Assembly: GCA_030848705.1 (NCBI GenBank)
Contig: JAUIZM010000015.1
Location: forward strand, 2,914,001 to 2,978,000
Origin: Heracleum sosnowskyi
Lineage: Eukaryota > Streptophyta > Magnoliopsida > Apiales > Apiaceae
Direction of reading: 5' to 3'
Length of the DNA stretch: 64,000 nt
Part shown: positions 11,230 through 22,500 of the stretch, piece after piece
How positions within the stretch are numbered: the stretch's first letter is position 1
How the letters are laid out: each line of letters opens with the position of its first letter
Translations under genes and position numbers: made by a program
The notes under the pieces: generated by a model
Told to the model about the DNA's origin: nothing
The model's database searches: none
Seen by the model: only the letters and a program-made list of their open reading frames with translations

Positions 11230-12056
11230 TTAAAAACTACAACTCGGGTAAATTGTAGAAAATTTCTTCATAAACAATATTTTTTGTGCAATTTTTATTT
11301 TTTGTAGTTCCGTCTCCCAGAAGGATATGGAGACCAGCTGATGAAGTGACACGTGAGAGAGAAACATAGAGTTGGTCATGACAGAAAGTAGGACTAGTAA
11401 GATACAAACCAACCTTTTCCATGGACTGACCTTGACTCTTATTAATCGTCATTGCAAAACATACTTGCAATGACAATTGTCTCATCTTAAATATGAAAGG
11501 CCACTTTGAGTTGCTTTCACCGGATGTTGTGGTAAACCTCAGAATAATATGAACCTGATAATCATTCTCGTACCATTGCACAGTCCAAGAACCTGATTTA
11601 TATTCCTTGTTAGCATAACTACAACACCAACTTTTAACCTAAGTTCGTGTTTAGGCATTCCATGCATGTTGATTGAATTCAAAAACTCCACGGGAAAAGC
11701 TGAATTTACATCATTCTCATCCATAGGACCTTCGTCAATGTTATCAACACTTAGATATACATGTTCCTCACCTGGTATACGGTCCAAGACATGAGCATTA
11801 ATTTCATCAACCAATTTGTTAGTCGGAGCAAGAATAGCTTTGTCCCTGAGATATTGATGTTCTTTGAAGTTGCATTCAATGCCAGGATAGACGAAATTAA
11901 CAATATCTTGGATCATTTTCATCGATAAAGGAAATTCTACCATCACCAATGTCCAATACCCATTTACTGAATTCGTCAATAACATTATTAATGGCATCAG
12001 AATTTGTCTTGTCACATGTCAAGGAAGCAATACGATTAAAGCGAGCTCCTTGCATT
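11230..12056 (-). pseudogene. PIF1-like helicase, C-terminal half (Helitron RepHel type), frameshifted
   Basis: Minus-strand reading gives the conserved order of Helitron helicase C-termini: ARFNRIASLTCDKTNSD, then KAILAPTNKLVDEINAHVL, then a LNSINMHGMPKHELRLKVG region with NGTRMI, then FAMTINKSQGQS and DQLYVSLSRVTS. These correspond to the later SF1B helicase motifs. The N-terminal half, including Walker A, and the HUH Rep domain are absent. The frame shifts near 11920-11950, where the upstream frame hits TAA. It breaks again near 11540-11580, where sequence between NGTRMI and SKWPF is shortened. It is therefore not functional. The sequence upstream is replaced by AT-rich tandem repeats. Confidence 0.85.
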
Positions 12057-12245
12057 TTGAAGGTGTAGAAATGATGTATGATTGTAGAGATGATGTATGG
12101 GTGTAGAAATGATTGATCTGTTATTGGGACTGGTGATTTTTATAATAAATACACATAGATCTATTTATAGGTACAAACCATTACTAATTTGAGCTAAAAT
12201 TTATCAATTACATTAATACATATATTTTGCAAGATTTTAATTAAT

Positions 12246-12498
12246 CAAATATCAATTATCATTAAAAAATATACTGCGTTTTAATTTTTTGATAACTATA
12301 AATCAGTCGCAAATCAATTATCATTAAGAAATATCTTACCGAATATTTTTTATTTTTTGATGAACATAAATCAATCTAAAATCAATTATCATTGAGAAAT
12401 ATCTTACCGGATCTTTTTTATTTTTTGATAAACATAAATCAATCTAAAATCATGTATAACTGGAAAAGATCTTGTAAGATATGCATGATCTATTTGAA
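12246..12498. repeat. tandem units of about 66 bp leading into the 0.9-kb array
   Basis: CAATTATCATT recurs at about 12252, 12316 and 12383, each followed by AAATAT and later a TTTTTTATTTTTTGAT segment. It merges into the start of the 0.9-kb array, whose unit begins with a related phrase. Confidence 0.65.
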
Positions 12499-12720
12499 TT
12501 TTTGACAACTCAAAATCAATCTAAATAGTTATCATTTCTTGGATGCAAATACAATTCAATCAGAATTTAATTCAATTAAACGATTTTATTCTTATTAGAG
12601 GATTTACCAAAAATACTATCTTTCAAAAATATTTACGAAAATTTGGTTTAAAACCAAAAGATATTTTTTTTACGATGTACAACGCAAAAATATTGTACAT
12701 GATTTTTTTTAAACGAATCT

Positions 12721-12788
<68 letters not shown>

Positions 12789-14529
12789 TAATTATATATT
12801 ATTTAAATTTGCGATTGGTTAACTAAAATATGTAGAAGCGAGATTCACTGTTTGCAAATGTTTTTAAAAAATCGTTATTCCATTAAATTTTTATTTTTAT
12901 TAGATTATTTTTATTTAAATTTTATTCAATTTAGCGATTAAAATTACATTTATATTACTATTTTATTATTAATATATATATATATTACTATTTTAAAAAT
13001 GGAATTGCATTTATATTACTATCTTATTATTAAAATATATATTGATTTGAATAAATTCTTGCTTCTGATTGGTTGAAAAATAAAATACTTGCTTATGATT
13101 GGTTGATAATTATTTAAAATTGTGTGATTTGTTAAAATTATTTGACTTGGAAAGTATTTAATAGAATATAAATTTGAATAGGAAACAAATTTTTATTTGA
13201 AATGCATTTAAACGTTTTATTTTTAAGAGAGTGGTTAATAATGGTACCATAGTTAGTCAACCATGGTTAATTCTTAAAAAAGGAAATACACCAACTCAAT
13301 TGTGATTGGTTAAAAAATAAAATACTTGCTTCCGATTGGTTGAAAATTATTTAAAATTTTATGATTGGTTAACTAATACACGTGGTTAACTCAACTTTTA
13401 TAAAAAAAGATTTTTGACAACTCAAAATCAATCTAAATAGTTATCATTTCTTGGATGCAAATACAATTCAATCAGAATTTAATTCAATTAAACGATTTTA
13501 TTCTTATTAGAGGATTTACCAAAAATACTATCTTTCAAAAATATTTACGAAAATTTGGTTTAAAACCAAAAGATATTTTTTTTACGATGTATAACGCAAA
13601 AATATTGTACATGATTTTTTTTAAACGAATCTCTTTATATATATATATATATATATATATTAATTATATATTATTTAAATTTTGCGATTGGTTAACTAAA
13701 ATATGTAGAAGCGAGATTCACTGTTTGCAAAAGTTTTTAAAAAATCGTTATTCCATTAAATTTTTATTTTTATTAGATTATTTTAATTTAAATTTTATTC
13801 AATTTAGCGATTAAAATTACATTTATATTACTATTTTATTATTAATATATATATATATATATATATATTACTATTTTAAAAATGGAATTGCATTTATATT
13901 ACTATCTTATTATTAAAATATATATTGATTTGAATAAATTCTTGCTTCTGATTGGTTGAAAAATAAAATACTTGCTTATGATTGATTGATAATTATTTAA
14001 AATTGTGTGATTTGTTAAAATTATTTGACTTAGAAAGTATTTAATAGAATATAAATTTGAATAGGAAACAAATTTTTATTTGAAATGCATTTAAACGTTT
14101 TATTTTTAAGAGAGTGGTTAATAATGGTACCATAGTTAGTCACCCATGGTTAATTCTTAAAAAAGGAAATACGCCAACTCAATTGTGATTGGTTAAAAAA
14201 TAAAATACTTGCTTCCGATTGGTTGAAAATTATTTAAAATTTTATGATTGGTTAACTAATACACGTGGTTAACTCAACTTTTATAAAAAGAGATTTTTGA
14301 CAACTCAAAATCAATCTAAATAGTTATCATTTCTTGGATGCAAATACAATTCAATCAGAATTTAATTCAATTAAACGATTTTATTCTTATTAGAGGATTT
14401 ACCAAAAATACTATCTTTCAAAAATATTTACGAAAATTTGGTTTAAAACCAAAAGATATTTTTTTTACGATGTACAACGCAAAAAATATTGTACATGATT
14501 TTTTTTAAACGAATCTCTTTATATATATA
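12499..14529. repeat. tandem array of units of about 0.9 kb, left part (two full units plus part of a third)
   Basis: The unit opens TTTTTGACAACTCAAAATC at 12499, 13411 and 14294, spaced 912 and 883 bases; the difference lies mainly in an internal (TA)n tract (12724-12784 in unit 1). Units are nearly identical elsewhere. Each contains many GATTGGTT phrases (CCAAT on the other strand). Frames at 12543 and 13455 are identical products of the repeat plus microsatellite and are not genes. Unit 3 is cut at 14529 by a Helitron and resumes at 25825. Confidence 0.92.
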
Positions 14530-15673
14530 CTAGCTTATATCCCGTGCGATGCACGGCATCTTTAATATTTTCTTATTTTTTATTTAGATTTTAGTTATTA
14601 TATATAATTTGATAAAATTTTAATATATATATATATTTGATTTATAAATCTAACAATATAATATTTAAATTTAATATATTATTGACGTAATCAATAGTAG
14701 TATTTTAGATATTAAAATATAAAATATTTTAAAATAACATATCTAATGTTTCGTATTTTTTTACTCTTAAAAATCTAAAAAGGGACTCAAGTACAAATAT
14801 CAAAATATGTGTTTGTTCAATATACCGAGTTTATTTGAATATACTATTACTTTTATTTTAATTAATTATCTCGTTTAAATTGAATGTTAAAAAAATTATA
14901 ATAAACATGAATTTCATAAGTTTAATATAATAATATTACCAATATATCTATCTGTTGCCCGTGTTATTTTTAATTTGAACATGAGTTGTTTCAGTTAAAA
15001 AATATAAACAGGTAATATCCTTAAAAAGACAATTAGTTACTTATTAACAATTATATAAAATTATATTAATTTTTTTATATATACGTCTACATTACTTTTA
15101 GAAAATTAGTTGTTTAAGTTAGAAAATATAAAAGAGGTAATTTGTTTTAGCTGAAAAGAATAACTTGTTATTTATTAATATTTATATAAAACAATATTAC
15201 CATTGTATATTTATTTTGCATGTATTATATTTAGAAGATAAGTTGTTTTAGTTAGAAAATATAAAACACATAATGTGTTTTAGCTGTCGGTTATAAATAT
15301 ATAATAATATTACCATTTTTTTATGTATATTTCCCGTCTTATTTTTAGAAAATGATTTTTTTTAGTTAAATAGATATATGAAATAGGTAATATAATTTAG
15401 CTGAAAAAGGTAATTGGTTATCAATAACTTGATTTCCATATATGTGTCCTATTTATAAGATGAGTTGTTTTAGGTAAAAAAATATAAAAATAATGTATTT
15501 TAGCTGAAAAAGGTAATCAGTTATAAATATATAATAATATTACCATATTATATATATGTTGCCCGTTTTATTTTTAGAAGATGAGTTGATTTGGTTTAAA
15601 AAAAAATATAAAATAGGTAATGTAGTGAAAAAAGGTAATTGGTTATTAATAAATTGATTATAGATAGGCCCGT

Positions 15674-16178
15674 TGTTATGGATTAAAAAACGTGCTTTGT
15701 GAATTTAATGCTAGGATTAATGAGCTTCGAGCTTTAATGGCTGCACTCGTGTATCCGGACTAAATTGGTCCTCACAAGATGCCTACGTATCTCAAATTGT
15801 TATTGAGAATCAAGCCAAAGACGTAGTTCTGATTGTAGGATCAGGGACCTTATATAGGCGTCTGGAGCCTAGTATTTATGGTATGTTTGGAAGACTTAGC
15901 GGATAAGTCTTCTTTTTGATATTGGATAAGTATTGTATTTCTTGCTGAAGAATTCGTTTCCTTGTTGATAAAGGCTATGACTCATTAATTGCCTTTAATT
16001 GGGATTCTGGATCCTTCTTTGACCAATTTGCCATAATTTAGACTCTTTTTATGAGCTGTATATTTTCCCTATTCATTAATTACGAAATTAATGAATAATT
16101 AGGGTATTGGGCTTTAAATATCGGCCTTTTGTTTGACCAGTCAATTATATTTCTATAATTACTTTTCTGACAATATCA
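15674..16178 (-). repeat. 3' LTR of Tat element
   Basis: Of 505 bases, about four differ from the partner LTR (for example AAAAAACGTGC here against AAAAAACATGC). It ends at TSD CCCGT on the left. Confidence 0.95.
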
Positions 16179-16192
16179 TTTGCCCCCCAACT
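16179..16192 (-). other. polypurine tract
   Basis: On the minus strand AGTTGGGGGGCAAA directly precedes the 3' LTR, the usual place of plus-strand DNA priming. Confidence 0.8.
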
Positions 16193-16425
16193 TCTAGGAA
16201 AATCTCTCTTGGATTATCGTAGAAGTTATTTCATTCAGGAGTTACGAAATTTTCTTCCATATCGTGGCTTGGTTTGACGAACGTATAGTTCTAAATCAAT
16301 TTTATAATTCTCCAAAACAGGAATCGGGATTTTTCATCAATTCCCTAGAACATAAATTGATTTTTGAATTTTTCATGTCATTTTCGACCAGGATCCTGGT
16401 CGAATTTGACCTTGATTTTAGCTAG

Positions 16426-16885
16426 TTCGACCAGGATTCTGGTCGAAATTTGTTTGCATTTTGCCTCCTGGTCGAATGGTTTCGACCAGGATTCTGGTCG
16501 AAGCTTACTTCCATTTTGTCTCCTGGTTGAATGGTTTCGACCAGGATTCTGGTCGAAGCTTACTTCCATTTTGCCTCCTGGTCGAATGGTTTCGACCAGG
16601 ATTGTGGTCGAACATGACTTCAATTTTGATACCTGGTCGAATGATTTCGACCAGGGATGTGGTCGAACATGACTTCAATTTTGATACCTGGTCGAATGAT
16701 TTCGACCAGGGATGTGGTCGAACATGACTTCAATTTTGATACCTGGTCGAATGATTTCGACCAGGGATGTGGTCGAACATGACTTCAATTTTGATACCTG
16801 GTCGAATGATTTCGACCAGGGATGTGGTCGAACGAGACTTCAGTTTTGGTGCCTATTCGAACTCATTCGACTAGGATTCTGGTCG
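16426..16885. repeat. tandem array of 55-bp palindromic units
   Basis: TTCGACCAGG recurs at 16426/7, 16481, 16536, 16591, 16646, 16701, 16756, 16811 and (variant) 16866, a spacing of 55. Each unit carries two inverted repeats: TTCGACCAG-4-CTGGTCGAA and CCTGGTCGAA-4-TTCGACCAGG. The last units share GGGATGTGG in place of the first loop, so homogenisation is local. It lies in the 3' UTR of gag-pol and upstream of the antisense gene. Several overlapping open frames across it are by-products of the repeat. Confidence 0.93.
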
Positions 16886-17055
16886 AATACTTGGTTCGTT
16901 ACAGACTTTTAGGGCCCACATATATTGGGCTTCATTTGGGCCCAAGGATTTTAGCAATTGGGCCTTCATCTTTTTATTGGGCCTTTAGCCTTTTATGGGC
17001 CGTACCGGCTAATGCCGGTTGCCCTTCCTTCAACCGGCCCATTGACCGGCTGTGA

Positions 17056-17068
17056 TCCCTATATAAGG
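17056..17068 (+). promoter_or_regulatory. TATA box of the antisense gene
   Basis: CCCTATATAAGGG lies about 270 bases before the antisense ATG at 17337, with a CT/TTC-rich leader between. The sequence between the repeat array and this box contains several TTGGGCC/GGGCC motifs (16910-17000), which resemble plant promoter elements. Confidence 0.6.
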
Positions 17069-17336
17069 GTGAGTTCTCATTTGTTTCCATTCATTCTTCA
17101 CATTTCACTTTCTCAAAGTTACTCTGCTAAATTTTCTCCGAAATTTTCTTTAGATTGCTCTGCTAGGGTTCTGTCGCAAGGCGATTCCCGGCGAGATTTT
17201 CTCACCGTTTTCTGGGTTTTCACTTGAAGATTTGAAGATTTTCTTTGAAGATTCTGGGTTTCTTTGAAGATTCTGGGTTTCCTTGAAGATTTCTGGGCAA
17301 CATTCTTTGAAGATTTGAAGATTTTCTGGGTTAGAA

Positions 17337-19185
17337 ATGGCCGATCGAGCTTCCCAACGCCTCCAAAAGATGAATTCCGCTTCAAAAAGAGGTACCCCCA
17401 TTCCTATTCGTTCAAAATACATGTCTTTGCATGATATGATTAATGAACGTGGGGATGAATACCCGTCAGTGTCTGCTTTAGATTCGTATGATTGTAGCAA
17501 TAGATTCCATGAAGTAGATATGATAAAAGATTATAATAAGATGTATAGGGTAAAGGCCCCCTTGAAGCTTATTCCTGCCGGCCCCGGTGACCGTTCATGT
17601 CACTGGCGGTCAAATGCTTTGTGTATTTATAGGGATGCCATAGTTGCTGGTCTTAGGTTCCCTTTTCACGAGTTTATTCCTAGACTTTTGGCAGATGTCC
17701 AAGTCAACTCTTGCCAATTACCTCCAAATGCCTGGAGGATAATTAATTGTTTCATGGTTTTATGCCTTCGTAAAAACTTTCCTCTTTCTGTACCTTTGTT
17801 TAGAAAGATCTTTCAGTTTAAGAATAGCTCAGCCAACAACTTGGGTTGGGTGTATATAAGCCATAGGGTAGGCTTCCCTTTCATTTTTCACCCCAAATCA
17901 ATCCCAGATAATAACCCCAAATGGAAAAATGAGTTCATGTATCTTGTATGGGAAGGAGGGGACTGGGGAACCCTGTTTCGTACATCTTTTGGGAGAGTTT
18001 CTTATGGTAGTCCCGGTAACATTGTCTTAAATGAGGAGGAGCTCAATGCCTACTCAGAGCTCATTAAGGATAATGGGACTACCGTGGCTTGGGAGTTACT
18101 GGACGAGTTCGTCCTCAAGTCCGTTGGGCTCTCTACTGTTCATGATAAGGGTATTTTTGCTTATCCCTTTTCATTATGCCTATTTTTATTTCTTTGTGAT
18201 TTTCTGTTAACCAATTTCTGGCTTTTCTTGTAGCTGCGGCCTTTATCAACAAGACCAATGAGCCCAAGGATGTAGAGACATCCAGGATGAAAAGGGCTAG
18301 GATCGGGGATGATCCCAGGGGGAAAGCCAGTGCTCCCAGCTTCTTGATCCCTTCTGTGGATGAGGTGGACATTCCTGTGTCTGCCAAGTCCTCAGTGTGG
18401 CGCCCCAACTGGGGTATCAGGAAGAAGGACACCATTACTGGGGTGTCCAAACATGCTGTGGACTGGTCGTACCACTCTCTTACCCCTTGTGATTACAAGG
18501 ACTTCGTTGCAGATTCCACCCTTGAGGGTGCTGAGCATCTTGGGGCTCAAGCTATTGCTGCGGTAGTTTTCTTTACCTTAGCTATTTCTTTGAAGTTTCT
18601 GCTTATATTTTCCTAACTTTTATCTTTTGGCAGACCAATGCCAACTTTCAGGGGGTATTGTTCCAAGCTAAGGCTTGGCGTACCTCCTCTGAGGCCAACA
18701 GGGTCAAGCTGGAGAGGTCTGAGGAGGAGGTGAAGTCTCTTAAGGAGACTCTTGCCAGGAGGGAGAAGGAGCTTGCTGACGCTCAGGCTGATATTGTTGA
18801 GCTGAGGAAAGGCAAGGATGATTGCATCGATGAGTACCTTGACTCTCAGGAGTACAAGGACTTGATCGAAAAGCATGACGAGATCCTTTTCCCAGTCCAG
18901 CATACTTCAGGATGGGAGGATGCTGTTCAGGCTATCTTGGCCAAGCATCCTGGAGTCTTTGATGCTGCTGACTTTCCTGCTCCTCACCCTCCTACTCCCT
19001 TGGAGCGTATTTTGGCTGGAGTTGACGATATGGAGGAAGATGCTAGGATTTTAGTTCCAGAGCATTCATCACCCCTCAGTGACGCTTCTGCTGATGGTGC
19101 TGAGGATGCTGGCGAGCATTCTTCCAGCTCTAGTTCAGGGGAGGAGACAGATGCGGGAGTCAAGGATGGTGACGCGCAGCCGTAG
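17337..19185 (+). CDS. antisense ORF of Tat element, 'putative gypsy-type transposon' domain protein, 3 exons
   Basis: Exons 17337-18150, 18234-18562 and 18634-19185 join in frame (271 codons plus 1 base, then 329 bases, then 552 bases) for 564 residues. Both introns have GT...AG ends (18151-18233, 18563-18633) with T-rich 3' ends. The N-terminal half (LKLIPAGPGDRSCHW, GLRFPFHEFIPRLLADV, NAWRIINCFMVLC) resembles the plant 'putative gypsy type transposon' family (PF04195-like). The third exon encodes a charged coiled coil and an acidic serine-rich tail. Its function is not known. It runs opposite to gag-pol, whose stop is 329 bases away. Intact frames and splice sites suggest it is still expressed. 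I infer the exon structure; no transcript was seen. Confidence 0.8.
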
Positions 19186-19513
19186 TTTGTAGTTTCTTTA
19201 TGGCCATTCATGGCTTTGTATTTTCTTTCTATGTATTTCCAGCCTTTGGGCTTAACTTAAACTTTTGTAAGTTTAGTTTTATTTATATTTTGTGGCCATT
19301 CATGGCTTGTGTTGTTTTCTTGCCTTTTGCATGTTTAGTTAGCATTTTGTACATATCTATCAGTATGTAATGCATTCAAAACATGATGAATAGGAGTATA
19401 TAATTCATAACTTTGAAGAATGGGCTCAACCCTTACATAATACTCAAGTTTTAAAAACTTGGGTTGGTTTTATCAAACCTTATTTCTAGTAGTGAATCCA
19501 CTTAGGAAACACC
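19186..19513. other. convergent 3' region between antisense gene and gag-pol
   Basis: The antisense gene and gag-pol end tail to tail here. The stretch is T-rich on the plus strand with two copies of TGGCCATTCATGGCTT (about 19200 and 19293). No other coding sequence is seen. Confidence 0.6.
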
Positions 19514-22500
19514 TTAAACATAATAAACTTTCAAGTTGGAGGCATGCCAAGTTCTCGGCACCTCATGCCCTTCAAGGGTTTCTAGCTTGTAAGAGCCTCG
19601 ACCAAATACGTTCTTGACGCGATATGGTCCTTCCCAATTTGGGGCCAACTTCCCTTTTTGTCCAACTCCGGATGCCTCAATTTTTCTGAGAACCAAGTCT
19701 CCTTGTCGAAAGAACCTTTCTTTAACCCTTAGGTTGTAGTAGAAGGATGCCTTCTTTTGATGTTCAACTATCTTGGCATTTGCCTCATCTCTAACTTCGT
19801 CAATTAGATCTAAGGATAGCCTCAAGCCTTCTTCATTTGTTTCTGGTTCATAAGCCTCAACTCTTGGGGAGGTGTGAGTAATTTCCACTGGGACCACTGC
19901 CTCTGCTCCATAAGCCAATAGGAATGGAGTTGCCCCGGTGGTGACTTTGCAAGTAGTACGATATGCCCAAAGTATAAGGAGTAATTTGTCTACCCAAGTG
20001 TTTCTGGAGCGTTCAACTCTTTTCTTTAGTCCATCAAGGATGATTCGATTTGCAACCTCAGCTTGCCCATTTGCTTGAGGATGGGCGACAGAAGTGAAGC
20101 GCAACTTGATATCGTTTTCATCACAATACTTCTTGAACTCATCGTTGTTAAACTGGGTTCCATTGTCCGTGACCAGGACTCGTAGAATTCCGTATCTGCA
20201 TATCACATTTTCCCAGAAGAATTGCATCACTTGCTTGGTGGTTATCTTGGCTAGTGGCTTAGCCTCAATCCACTTGGTGAAATAATCAATTGCTACTATC
20301 AAGTACTTTCTTTGAGCACTTGCCATAGGAAATGGCCCGAGTATATCCATTCCCCACATAGCAAAGGGGATAGGCGAGTTAATGGATGTCATCATCTCTG
20401 GTGGTTGCCTAACCACTGGTGCATGTTTCTGGCACCGTTCACATTTCTTGACGTAGCTTTTAGCATCAGCAAGTATGCTTGGCCAATAGAAACCTAGACG
20501 AGTGACTTTATGAGCCAGGGCTCTGCCCCCCAAGTGTTGCCCACAAATCCCCTCATGCACTTCCTTTAGGGCCAATTCTGCCTCTTGAGGTCTCAAGCAC
20601 TTTAAGTACGGAATAACAAAAGATTTCTTGTATAGGATTCCCTCAATTAGGGCATACCTTAGTGCTCTGACGTATAGCTTTCGTGCTTCTGAAGTGTCGT
20701 TGGGCAGCCACCCAGTTTCCAGATGAGCTTTGATGGGATCAATCCAACAACTGGTGATACCAATGGGGGCTACCAACTTTCCATTGATGCTTGGGGTCTT
20801 CAAGACTTGGAAGTATACATTCCCGGCATAGTTTTCAATTTCAGAAGAGGCAAACTTAGACAAGGCATCAGCCTTCATATTTTCCTCCCTTGGAATGTGC
20901 TCCACATAGAATTCATCGAACTGAGTCATAATGGCCTTGACAAGTTTTAAGTACTTGGCCATGACTTCATCTCTGGCCTCAAACTCCCCATTTACTTGGG
21001 AAACCACTAGCCTCGAGTCTCCACATACTTTCAGAGTTTTGACTCTCAAGGCTCCAGCCAGCCCTAAGCCAGCTATCAGGGCTTCATACTCAGCCTCATT
21101 GTTTGTCGTCGGGAAGTCAAGTTTTAGTGCATACTCTATTAGGAATCCATCAGGACTCTGTAGCACTAAACCAGCTCCACTTGATTTTGTTTTTGATGCT
21201 CCATCAAAATAGAGCACCCAACATTCTTTGAAGGTCATTTCCTCATCTTTCTTATCTTCCATAGTTACTTCCTGCCCCCCGACTTCTTGGTTGTCAATGG
21301 TGCATTCAACCATGAAGTCAGCAAGTGCCTGAGCTTTTATGGTCGTTCGAGGCTTATACTTGATGTCGAATTCGCCCAATTCAATGGCCCATTTGATCAA
21401 TCTTCCACTAACTTGAGGGCTATGCAAGATGTTTCTGAGAGGTTGATCAGTCAAGACCTCTATCTTGTGAGCCTGGAAGTAGGGGCGTAGCTTTCTTGAG
21501 GCCATTATCAAGGCTAAGGCAAACTTCTCAACCATTGAGTAGTTTATTTCTGCCCCATGTAGAATCTTGCTCACATAGTAGATGGGTTTCTGAACCTTTA
21601 CTTCTTCCTTTACCAAAACAGCTCCAAGGGCTGTGTTGGAAACCGCCAAGTATAAATAGAGAATTTCTCCTGGCTTGGGTTTTGCCAACAGTGGTGCTTC
21701 AGCCATATATTTCTTCAGGGCCTCAAAGGCCTCTTGACTTTCAGTTGTCCATTCAAAATTCTTCACTTTTTTGAGTGCTTTGAAGAAGGGTAAACACTTC
21801 TCTCCAGACTTGGAGATGAATCTTCCCAAAGCAGCCACTCTTCCCGTCAGTTTCTGGACATCCTTGACAGTCTTTGGTGGTTCCATGTCTAGAATCGCTT
21901 TGATTTTGTCGGGATTAGCCTCGATTCCTCTCTTGGAAACCATCAGACCTAAAAACTTTCCCGAGCCTACACCAAAGGCACACTTAGCTGGATTCAACAT
22001 CATCTTGTGGTGTCTTAGCACTTCAAAAGACTCTCGGAGGTGCTCAATGTGATTGGCCTTATCAAGGCTCTTGACTAACATGTCATCTACGTAGACCTCC
22101 ATGGTTTTTCCAATCAGGTGCTCAAAGATTTTGTTTACCAACCTTTGATAGGTTGCTCCAGCATTCTTAAGCCCAAAAGCCATGACTAAGAAACAGAAGA
22201 CACCAGAGTCAGTGATGAACGACACTTTGGCGATGTCATCTTTGTGCATCTTGATTTGATTATATCCGCTGAAGCCATCCATGAAACTTAGCATCTCATG
22301 CCCAGCAGTGGCATCTATCAAGGCATCAATCCTAGGTAAGGGAAAACAATCCTTAGGACATGCATCATTCAAATCGGTGAAGTCGACGCACATTCTCCAC
22401 TTCCCGTTAGCTTTTTTGACCATCACAGGGTTAGCTAACCATTCTGGGAATTGGATTTCTTCAATAAACCCAGCTTCTAAAAGCTTATTTACTTCTTGCT

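Noticed and set aside
12543..13814. Two near-identical plus-strand frames starting MQIQFNQNLIQ
   Set aside because: They are produced by the 0.9-kb tandem unit running into a (TA)n microsatellite; there is no protein character.
16426..16885. CRISPR-like spacing of repeats
   Set aside because: The units are contiguous 55-mers without unique spacers, in a plant retrotransposon.
16364..16912. Several overlapping frames with repeated FDQDSGRS / WSNDFDQGCGRT text
   Set aside because: They arise because the 55-bp unit is open in several frames on both strands; no coding bias.
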